A DNA stretch of 15,281 nt from AR5 sp041499965 (GTDB lineage: Bacteria; Methylomirabilota; Methylomirabilia; Rokubacteriales; CSP1-6): NCBI GenBank assembly GCA_041499965.1, contig JBGQLG010000130.1, forward strand, positions 1 through 15,281, in the 5' to 3' direction. The notes beneath the pieces were generated by a model. That model ran no database searches, was not told the DNA's origin, and saw only the letters and a program-made list of their open reading frames with translations. Below, one piece after another: positions 6,651-13,016 of this stretch. The first letter of the stretch is position 1; each line of letters starts with the position of its first letter. A program made the translations under genes and the position numbers.

Positions 6651-7829
6651 TCACCGCTTGGCGAACGGCGGTGCCGGATACGCGAGCGGGGCCGTGGCGA
6701 ACTCCTTGGGCCACACCAATTCCTGCTTCCCGTTCTGCCACTGCGCAAACGCCGCCTGCACGATCCCGGTCCCGTCCGGCCGGAACTTCACCGGCCCGAT
6801 CACGGTGGTCATGTCGGTCGCCGCGATCGCGTCGCGCACCTTCTCCCGATCAGCCACACCGGCCTTGGTGATGGCCGCCGCCAGAATCTGCACGCACGCG
6901 TACGCCGGCCCCACGATCGGGTCGGACGGCCGGCCGAACTTCTTCTCGTGGGCCGCGTTCAACTCGGCGACGCCCGGTGCCTTCATCGCGTAGTGCCAGC
7001 CAGCCGCCAGCACCGTCCAGTCACCGTCCTTGCCGAGGTTCTTCGTCCATGGGGGCGAATCGGCGGCGCGGATCATGAGGGCCATCTTCGGCGTGTAGCC
7101 GAGCTCCTTCATCTGCTTGATCATCGTCATGCCGTCGGGCGGCGTGGGAATCGCGAAGACGGCGTCGGCGTTGGCTGCCTTCGCCTTCAGGATGAGATCG
7201 GAGAAATCCTTGGCGCCCGGTGCGTACTCGCCGTGGACCACGACCTGCCAGCCGCCGGTCTTGCCGGCCTCCGTCCACGCCACGTTCATCTCCTGGCCCC
7301 AGTCGGTCTTCTCCTGGAAGATCGCCACGGTCTTGGGCCGCTCCGCCGCCGGCAGCAGCGCCAGCAGGCTCACCGTGTGCTTGCCGACGTCCGGCGACTT
7401 CCAGAACGGCGAGAACAGGTACTTGAACCCCTGCTGATGAATCTTGTTCAGCGCGAAGGCGATGCCGAGATACGGGGTCTTGTTCTTCTCCGCCACTGAG
7501 GCCGCAGCGGCGTGCAGGTCGGAACCGAAGCCGCCGAGATAACCGACGACGCCCTGCGCGGCCAGCGTCTCAAGTCGGCTGACGGTCTTGGTCGCGTCGG
7601 ACTCGTCGTCGAGCAGGACCAGCTCGAGCGGCACCTTCTTACCGCCCACCGTGACGCCGCCGGCGGCGTTGATCTGCTCGACGGCGATCTCGTAGCCGGC
7701 GCGCACCTGGGCGCCGCCCGGCCCGTAGCGCCCAGTGAGCGGCACCACCGCGCCGATCTTCACGGCCTGCGCCCACGCGGGCAGCGGTAACGCGAGCAAT
7801 GCGAGCAGCACCAGCACCAATCGGTTCAT
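6651..7829 (-). CDS. Liv-type ABC transporter substrate-binding protein, Sec-exported
   Basis: Periplasmic receptor of the complete Liv-type importer, 392 residues. The N-terminus MNRLVLVLLALLALPLPAWA is a textbook Sec signal, with cleavage likely at AWA-QA. The mature start VKIGAVVPLTGRYGPGGAQV and the NAAGGVTVGGKKVPLELVLLDD segment are the family pattern (Peripla_BP_6); YLGGFGSDLHAAAASVAEKN marks the ligand-cleft region. ATG 7829 has GGGGGAG about 6 bases upstream, and the open frame continuing upstream lacks any sense. It follows the MetE-like gene after 41 bases and precedes livG across the repeat region, so it could be co-expressed with both. The ligand is not predictable; the family takes amino acids, aromatic and other organic acids. 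Confidence 0.95.
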   Translation of the reverse strand: MNRLVLVLLALLALPLPAWAQAVKIGAVVPLTGRYGPGGAQVRAGYEIAVEQINAAGGVTVGGKKVPLELVLLDDESDATKTVSRLETLAAQGVVGYLGGFGSDLHAAAASVAEKNKTPYLGIAFALNKIHQQGFKYLFSPFWKSPDVGKHTVSLLALLPAAERPKTVAIFQEKTDWGQEMNVAWTEAGKTGGWQVVVHGEYAPGAKDFSDLILKAKAANADAVFAIPTPPDGMTMIKQMKELGYTPKMALMIRAADSPPWTKNLGKDGDWTVLAAGWHYAMKAPGVAELNAAHEKKFGRPSDPIVGPAYACVQILAAAITKAGVADREKVRDAIAATDMTTVIGPVKFRPDGTGIVQAAFAQWQNGKQELVWPKEFATAPLAYPAPPFAKR

Positions 7830-7870
7830 CGATCTCCCCCTGTCGAGCTCTCGGTTCGGGATGATGTCGG

Positions 7871-8956
7871 TCAGCGCCCCCAGACCGCGCGGGCGGTCTC
7901 CACCACGCGGTGGAGCTTGTCGCGCTGGGTCTCGGGCGTGATCCGGTTGCCTTCCATGGTCGACGCGAAGCCGCACTGCGGGCTCAGAGCCAGCCGCGCC
8001 AGCGGCACGATCTTGGCGGCCTCGTCGATGCGTCGCTTCAGCTCCTCCACCGACTCCAGCCGCGGCTTCTTCGTGGTGACCAGTCCCAGCACCACCTCGC
8101 GGTCCTCCGGCATCGCGCGCAGCGGCTCGAAGCCGCCCGAGCGCGCGTCGTCGTACTCCAGCAGGAAGCGCTGGAAGCGGCTGCGGGTGAACACGCGGGC
8201 GATGGGCTCGTAGCCGCCGCTGGCGTAGAACATCGACTGGTTGTTGCCGCGGCAGATGTGCAGGCCGAACGTCACGCCGGGATGCGCCCCGATGGCCGCG
8301 TTGTCCATCTCGATGCACGCGTCGATGAGCTGGTCGGGATCGCTGCCGCGCTGGCGATAGCCCTCGCGCAGCTCGGGGTCGAGCAGCGCCGCATACTGGG
8401 GCGCGTCGATCTGGACGTACGTGCAGCCCAGCCGCACCAGCTCCTCGATCTCCCGCCGCGTGAAGTCGACCACGTCGGCGAGGTAGGCGTCGCGCGTCGG
8501 ATAGGCGCCGGTCGACTTCTGCGGGTCGTAGTACGCCGCCGCCTGCTGCGCGCTGATCAGCGTGACTTTTGCCGGCCGCGTCGTCCGCGCTCGAAGATAC
8601 GTGAACTCCTCGCCGCACATGCTCCGCCGCCAGCGCAGCTTGTCGACGACCACCGGCCGCTTGAAGACCAGCTCGCCGCCCTGCTCGTCGTGGAACGGGA
8701 TGGCCCAGCCGCCGAGCTTGTCGAAGCCGTCGAGCGCGTCGATCAGATGGCCGAAGAACGCGTAGCGCCGCAGCTCGCCGTCGGTGACGACGTCCAGTCC
8801 CGCCTCCTCCTGCAGGCGCACGGCCTCGTCCACCGCGCGATCCTCGACGCGCTTGAACTCGGCGGGTGCCAGGCGCCCGGCCGCCAGCGCCTCGCGCGCC
8901 TGCACGAGAGAGGCGGGGCGCAGCAGGCTGCCGACGGTATCGCTGCGGATCGTCAT
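7871..8956 (-). CDS. MetE-like protein (cobalamin-independent methionine synthase C-terminal domain family)
   Basis: A single TIM-barrel protein of 361 residues, like the short stand-alone MetE relatives (Bacillus YxjG/YxjH type), about half the length of true MetE and lacking its N-terminal half. Zinc ligands of the family are apparent: His233 and Cys235 in GLHICRGN, Glu267 in LLEYDD, and Cys328 in SPQCGF. QIDAP at 182-186 matches the QIDEP substrate loop of MetE with Glu changed to Ala. TDGELRR at 58-64 is another family landmark. ATG 8956 has GGAGGGGG upstream and overlaps the preceding gene's stop (ATGA). Such proteins use zinc to activate a thiol as methyl acceptor, but the donor and acceptor of the short forms are mostly unproven. 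Its place in a transporter operon suggests a role in using an imported methylated or sulfur-containing compound, or in methionine salvage. Confidence 0.9.
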   Translation of the reverse strand: MTIRSDTVGSLLRPASLVQAREALAAGRLAPAEFKRVEDRAVDEAVRLQEEAGLDVVTDGELRRYAFFGHLIDALDGFDKLGGWAIPFHDEQGGELVFKRPVVVDKLRWRRSMCGEEFTYLRARTTRPAKVTLISAQQAAAYYDPQKSTGAYPTRDAYLADVVDFTRREIEELVRLGCTYVQIDAPQYAALLDPELREGYRQRGSDPDQLIDACIEMDNAAIGAHPGVTFGLHICRGNNQSMFYASGGYEPIARVFTRSRFQRFLLEYDDARSGGFEPLRAMPEDREVVLGLVTTKKPRLESVEELKRRIDEAAKIVPLARLALSPQCGFASTMEGNRITPETQRDKLHRVVETARAVWGR

Positions 8957-9612
8957 GGCGCCCCCTCCGCGAGCAGTTCTACCACGGCCCGCGCCGTCGC
9001 GAGATCTTCGCCAGACTCGCGGGCGTACGTCTGGTAGGCATCGACGCTGCGGCCCGACTTGTGGAGCGCGACCACGGCGTCGCGCAGCTGCGGCGACGTG
9101 CGGGCGGCCAGAGCCTTGGCCCGCTCGGCGTCCTTGGCTCGCGCCTGCTGGTTGGCGCGGATGGCGGCGACCGTCTCGGGCTTCGCGCACGGCACCACCT
9201 CCGTCCAGCGCCCGCCATCCTTGGCCAGGAACACCAGGACCGACCGGAACCGATGGGGCGGCACCGTGTAGTCGAGCTGTAGCTGGTGGGTCGCCTTCAC
9301 CGGGTAGTCGAAGCGCTCGGCGAACGGCAGGGCGCCCGCGAGCTCCGTGACGCTGGCCTTGTGTGTCGCCGGCACCGGGTCCTTCGCCTGGCGGGCGACG
9401 GCGTTCCTCCACCATTCGCCCACCTCACCCGTCGTGCACGCCCGGGCCTGGGGATGGACCAGCGCCAGACGCGCCTCGAGGCTCTGGCTGTTGATCGCGG
9501 CCACGAAGTCGCGGGCGAACGCGCGGTCGGCCTGGGGCTGCTGCGCTCGCACCTCTCCGACGAGGGCCAGCGCCATGATCACGCCGAGCGCGAGCCGGCC
9601 GAGCAGTGTCAC
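8953..9612 (-). CDS. Secreted protein of unknown function with L7/L12-tail-like C-terminal motif
   Basis: The product is 219 residues with a Sec-type signal (MTLLGRLALGVIMALALVGE then VRAQQ). GTG 9612 is taken as start; it lies 5 bases after the receptor stop. The Met at residue 13 is an alternative. The mature part begins with an amphipathic helix FARDFVAAINSQ, then a region with two cysteines (Cys59 and Cys142) and several probable beta strands (LQLDYTVPP, RSVLVFLA, RWTEVVP). That could be an NTF2/SnoaL-like domain, but I cannot confirm it. Residues ~178-214 (VVALHKSGRSVDAYQTYARE, then SGEDLATARAVVELL) follow the spacing of the ribosomal L7/L12 C-terminal helix pair, LxxxGxxxxAxxxYxxxxGxxLxxAxxxVE. 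The gene overlaps the MetE-like gene by 4 bases. Function unknown; probably periplasmic. Confidence 0.82.
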   Translation of the reverse strand: MTLLGRLALGVIMALALVGEVRAQQPQADRAFARDFVAAINSQSLEARLALVHPQARACTTGEVGEWWRNAVARQAKDPVPATHKASVTELAGALPFAERFDYPVKATHQLQLDYTVPPHRFRSVLVFLAKDGGRWTEVVPCAKPETVAAIRANQQARAKDAERAKALAARTSPQLRDAVVALHKSGRSVDAYQTYARESGEDLATARAVVELLAEGAP

Positions 9613-9617
9613 ACGGC

Positions 9618-10625
9618 TCAACGCCGCCCCAGCTCCTTCACCGCGCGGTCGCGATAGGCGAACGTGAAGAGCTTGTCGGCCGAGAGGAACTCCGTGTACT
9701 TCAGGTAGCCAAGCTCGGCGTTCAGCTTCTGCATGCTGTCGAGCGTGGCGGCGTCCAGCTCGAGGTTGGGATCGGCCACGTGCGAGCGCGCCTTCTTCAC
9801 CAGCTCCTTCTTGGTGGCGGCGTACTTGACCATGAGGTCGACGTTGCGGTCCTCGCTCCAGCCGCGGCCGCCGTCGGCGGCCAGGTCGCGCACCGCGCGC
9901 AGGTAACCGAGCATCACCTTGTGGGCGAGGTCGGCGTTGGCCTTGGCCCACTCCGCGTTCCAGAACGCGGCGGTGATCGGGATGGCCTTGGCGCCGGCCG
10001 GCTTCGTCAGCGGACGCACGCCCACGCCCTTGTCCTCGGCCAGGGTCGGGAACGGCTCGGTGAGGATGCCGGCGTCGATGGCGCCCGACTCCAGCGCCGG
10101 GACCATGTCGGGAAACGGCATGATCTTGACCTGCACGTCCTTGATCGTCAGGCCGTCGCGGCGCAGCACCTGGTCGAGCATCCACTCGACGGCGGCGCCG
10201 CGCGTGTTGAGCCCCACCGGCCGGCCCTTCAGATCGGCAACGCGCTTGATCTCGGTGCCCCACGCGGCCTTGCGCACGGTGAAGTAGTCCTCGAGGTAGC
10301 CGAAGTGCAGCGGCGCGATGAACTCGATCGGCAGCTTGGCGGCGACGGCGTTGAAGCCGGCCGCGCCCATGCCGGAGCCACCGACCTGGAGCTGGCCCGT
10401 GGCCACCTGCGTCGTGATCTCGGCACCGCCCGGCAGCCGAACCATCTGGACGTTGATCCCGGCCGGCGTCAGATAGCGATCCGCCATGATGTAGAGCGCG
10501 GCGAACGAGTCCGACGGGATGTAGCCGATCTTGATGGTCGGCGCCTGGGCGACGGCGCCGCCGGCGACCAGCGCCAGGGCGAGCAGCGGCAGGCACAGGA
10601 GCGAGATCGCACGCAGCCACCTCAT
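9618..10625 (-). CDS. NMT1/TauA-type ABC transporter substrate-binding protein
   Basis: Periplasmic receptor of the nitrate/sulfonate/taurine/thiamine-precursor class, 335 residues. A Sec signal (MRWLRAISLLCLPLLALALV then AGGAVAQA) precedes the family start TIKIGYIPSDSFAALYIMAD. Further landmarks are LTPAGINVQMVRLPGG, the cleft segment VATGQLQVGGSGMGAAGFNA, DLKGRPVGLNTRGAAVEWML and GAIDAGILTEPFPTLA, all typical of NMT1/SsuA-like proteins. ATG 10625 has a perfect AGGAGG (10638-10633) 7 bases upstream. It belongs with the ATPase and two permeases encoded just upstream (10727-13016); a 101-base gap with a repeat hairpin separates it from them. The next gene begins 5 bases after its stop. Ligand class is uncertain: sulfonates, nitrate, pyrimidine and other small aromatic or anionic molecules all occur in this family. 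Confidence 0.93.
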   Translation of the reverse strand: MRWLRAISLLCLPLLALALVAGGAVAQAPTIKIGYIPSDSFAALYIMADRYLTPAGINVQMVRLPGGAEITTQVATGQLQVGGSGMGAAGFNAVAAKLPIEFIAPLHFGYLEDYFTVRKAAWGTEIKRVADLKGRPVGLNTRGAAVEWMLDQVLRRDGLTIKDVQVKIMPFPDMVPALESGAIDAGILTEPFPTLAEDKGVGVRPLTKPAGAKAIPITAAFWNAEWAKANADLAHKVMLGYLRAVRDLAADGGRGWSEDRNVDLMVKYAATKKELVKKARSHVADPNLELDAATLDSMQKLNAELGYLKYTEFLSADKLFTFAYRDRAVKELGRR

Positions 10626-10643
10626 CGTCGGTCCTCCTTTTGA

Positions 10644-10712
10644 ATGGGGGCCCCGACATGGCCCCCAAACCCCCAAATGTTCGGGACGCCCCGGCAAGCC
10701 GTGGCGCCCCTC
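10644..10712 (-). repeat. Dispersed ~70-bp intergenic repeat, copy B, with hairpin before the receptor ribosome-binding site
   Basis: On the minus strand this matches copy A (6459-6529) at about 85%. The hairpin is conserved: GGGGGCC at 10646-10652 pairs with GGCCCCC at 10660-10666 around a 7-base loop that differs by one base from copy A. The hairpin foot is 7 bases upstream of the AGGAGG of the NMT1-type receptor, in the gap between the permease stop and the receptor. Such intercistronic hairpins can shield the downstream segment from decay and allow a receptor to be made in excess of membrane parts; that function here is inference. Confidence 0.72.
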
Positions 10713-10726
10713 TATGGTGCGAGTCG

Positions 10727-11470
10727 TCAGAGCCTGCCAGGGTCCTGCTGCCACACCAGCGTCCGCGCTTGCAGCGCCCCCAGTCCCCGCGTGAGGAGCA
10801 GGCCGAGCGCCCCCACCAGGGCAAACGCGCTGTACATCTGGGGGGTGCTCAGCGTCTGCCAGTGGCGGTAGACCAGGTGGCCGAGCCCGGACCTGGCCGC
10901 GATGAACTCTACGGCCACGATCGCCACCAGGGCAAGCCCGAGCCCCAGGCGCAGGCCGGTGAAGATCGCGGGCAGCGCGGCCGGCAGGATCACCCTGGTG
11001 AACAAACGCGCACCCTGGGCGCCATAGTTCCGCCCGACCTCCAGCAGCCGCGGATCCATCGTCTGCACCCCGGCCAGCGTGCTGATCGCGATCTGGAAGA
11101 ACGCCGAGATGGCGCCGGTGAGGACGAACGCCGGCTCCCCCACCCCGAGCACGATCAGCAGGAACGGCAGGAGCGCGATCTTCGGGACGGGGAACAGGAC
11201 GGCGATGTAGGGTTCCACCACCGCGCGGACTGGCCGGAGCATCCCCATGAGGAGCCCCAGCGGGACCGCCGGCGCCGCCGCCAGCGCGAAGGCCAGCCCC
11301 AGCCGCGTGAGGGTCACCAGCGTCTCGCCGGCCAGGTCGCCCTCGCTGAAGCCGTCCACCAGCGCCGTGGCCACGCGCGAGGGCGGCGGAAAGTAGCGCG
11401 GCGAGACGACCGCGAGGCGCGCCAGCACCTCCCACAGCGCGAGCAGGCCCACTGGCACCGCGACACCCAT
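10727..11470 (-). CDS. NitT/TauT-type ABC transporter permease, second of a tandem pair
   Basis: Inner-membrane subunit, 247 residues, of the SsuC/TauC class (BPD_transp_1). Hydrophobic segments alternate through the protein. The cytoplasmic ATPase-contact loop reads LLEVGRNYGAQGARLFTRVI then LPAALPAIFTGLRLGLG, i.e. the EAA motif with Glu-Val-Gly in place of Glu-Ala-Ala. The start ATG 11470 shares its A with the TGA of the preceding permease (TGATG), with GGAG 6 bases upstream, so it is translationally coupled. It is clearly a paralogue of that permease, and the two probably form a heterodimeric channel rather than the homodimer usual for TauC or SsuC. Confidence 0.93.
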   Translation of the reverse strand: MGVAVPVGLLALWEVLARLAVVSPRYFPPPSRVATALVDGFSEGDLAGETLVTLTRLGLAFALAAAPAVPLGLLMGMLRPVRAVVEPYIAVLFPVPKIALLPFLLIVLGVGEPAFVLTGAISAFFQIAISTLAGVQTMDPRLLEVGRNYGAQGARLFTRVILPAALPAIFTGLRLGLGLALVAIVAVEFIAARSGLGHLVYRHWQTLSTPQMYSAFALVGALGLLLTRGLGALQARTLVWQQDPGRL

Positions 11471-12240
11471 CAGCGCTCCGCCACGTCCTGCGCCCACGGC
11501 AGCAGGCGGGCGCGCAGCGCGGCCAGCCCGTAGGAGAGGACGCCGCCGAGGGCGGCGATCACCGCGAACGTCGCGTACATGTCCTCGACCTTGAGCACCT
11601 GCCAGGACAGCCACAGCAGCGCGCCGAGCCCGCGCGTGGCCCCGACGATCTCGACGGCCACCGCCACGATGAGCGCGTAGCCGAGGCCGAGCCGGAGCCC
11701 GGTGAAGATGAACGGCAGCGCGCCCGGCAGCAGCACCGCGGTGAACAGACGCCGGCCCCGGGCACCATAGTGCCGCGCCGCTTCGATCACGAGCGGATCG
11801 ATCTGCCGCACGCCGTCGGCGGTGGTGAGCGCGATCAGGAAGAACGACGTCAGCGCGGTGGTGACGACCAGCGCCGTCTCGCCGCGCGGCACCACGAAGC
11901 TGACGAGCGGCAGGAACAGCACGCTCGGAATCGGAAACACGACCGCGAACACCGAGTCCAGGCTCTCGCGCAGCCGGCGCCACACGCCCATCGCCAGACC
12001 CACCGCGACGCCCAGCCCGGCGGCGAGGGCGAAGGCCCAGGCCATGCGCGCCAGCGTGGGCAGCAGGTTGGCGAGCAGCGTGCCGTCGGCGACGAGCGCG
12101 CGCAGGTGGCGCAGCACGATGGACGGCCGCGGGAAGAACGCCTCACGCAAGAGCCCGGCGGCCGCCGCCGCCTCCCAGGCGATCAGTAGCGCCACCGGCG
12201 AGGCCACGGCCAGCCAGTGACGCGCGCGCCCCCGACTCAT
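11470..12240 (-). CDS. NitT/TauT-type ABC transporter permease, first of a tandem pair
   Basis: Inner-membrane subunit, 256 residues, of the SsuC/TauC class. A basic start (MSRGRARHW) precedes the first membrane helix (LAVASPVALLIAWEAAAAAG), and FFPRPSIVLRHL is the usual periplasmic loop after it. The ATPase-contact loop is IEAARHYGARGRRLFTAVLL then PGALPFIFTGLRLGLGYA, a good EAA motif. ATG 12240 overlaps the ATPase stop by 4 bases (ATGA). Similarity to the next gene, especially in the EAA loop and RLFTxVxLPxALPxIFTGLRLGLG, indicates a tandem duplication followed by divergence. Confidence 0.93.
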   Translation of the reverse strand: MSRGRARHWLAVASPVALLIAWEAAAAAGLLREAFFPRPSIVLRHLRALVADGTLLANLLPTLARMAWAFALAAGLGVAVGLAMGVWRRLRESLDSVFAVVFPIPSVLFLPLVSFVVPRGETALVVTTALTSFFLIALTTADGVRQIDPLVIEAARHYGARGRRLFTAVLLPGALPFIFTGLRLGLGYALIVAVAVEIVGATRGLGALLWLSWQVLKVEDMYATFAVIAALGGVLSYGLAALRARLLPWAQDVAER

Positions 12241-13016
12241 GCGCCCCGGTCCTCGTCCATCGCGCGCACGACCTCCTCGCGGAGCTGCGACCAGATCTTC
12301 TCCAGGAGGACGCCGTAGGCCGGCGAGCCGCGGATCTCCAGGCCGCGCGGGCGACCCAGCTCGACCGGGAAGACCTGGCTCACCCGCCCTGGCCGCGCCG
12401 TCATGAGCACCACGCGGTCGCCGAGGAGCAGCGCTTCTTCGAGCGAGTGCGTGACGTAGATCACCGTCGTGCCCAGCGTGGCCCAGATGCGCAGCAGCTC
12501 CTCCTGCATGATCGTGCGCGTCTGGGCGTCGAGCGCGGCGAACGGCTCGTCCATCAGGAGCACCTCGGGATCGTTGGCCAGCGCGCGGGCGATGCCCACC
12601 CGCTGCTTCATCCCGCCCGAGAGCTGGTGCGGATAGTGGTGCGCGAACCGCGCGAGCCCGACCAGCGCCAGCATCTCCCGGGCGCGAGCCTCACGGGCCG
12701 CGCGGGGCACCCCGCGATTCTCGGGACCGAAGGCGACGTTGGCCAGCACGGTGCGCCACGGCAGCAGCGCGTGCTCCTGGAAGACCATCGCGGTCAGCGG
12801 CGCCCCCGGCCGGCTCGCCTCGATGCGCACCGCGCCCGAGGTCTGGCGCAGCAGCCCGGCCACCACGCGCAGCAGCGTGGACTTGCCGCTGCCGCTCGGC
12901 CCCACCAGGCACACGAACTCGCCGGCCGCCACCCGTAGCGAGATCCGGTCGAGCGCGACGACGGAGCGGCCGTGGCCCTCGAAGGCGACGGTGACGTCGT
13001 CGACCTCGACCTTCAC
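12237..13016 (-). CDS. NitT/TauT-type ABC transporter ATP-binding protein
   Basis: Cytoplasmic ATPase, 259 residues, of the TauB/SsuB class. Walker A GPSGSGKST is at 39-47, the Q-loop FQEHALLPW at 79-87 carries the LLPW typical of this class, the signature is LSGGMKQRVGIARAL at 132-146, Walker B VLLMDE is at 152-157, and the H-loop is YVTHSLEEALLL. The start GTG 13016 overlaps the acyl-CoA dehydrogenase stop (GTGA). The reading frame stays open far upstream, but that part is only a shadow of the dehydrogenase gene in another frame. Only one ATPase gene accompanies two permeases, so it probably works as a homodimer under a heterodimeric channel. Confidence 0.95.
   Translation of the reverse strand: MKVEVDDVTVAFEGHGRSVVALDRISLRVAAGEFVCLVGPSGSGKSTLLRVVAGLLRQTSGAVRIEASRPGAPLTAMVFQEHALLPWRTVLANVAFGPENRGVPRAAREARAREMLALVGLARFAHHYPHQLSGGMKQRVGIARALANDPEVLLMDEPFAALDAQTRTIMQEELLRIWATLGTTVIYVTHSLEEALLLGDRVVLMTARPGRVSQVFPVELGRPRGLEIRGSPAYGVLLEKIWSQLREEVVRAMDEDRGA

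Noticed and set aside
5768..6871. 367-codon plus-strand open frame
   Set aside because: It lies antisense to livG and crosses the repeat region; the composition is of the Arg/Pro/Ala-rich shadow type, with no domain pattern.
7830..8618. Upstream extension of the Sec-type receptor frame
   Set aside because: It is a shadow of the MetE-like gene; the signal peptide and ribosome-binding site fix the start at 7829.
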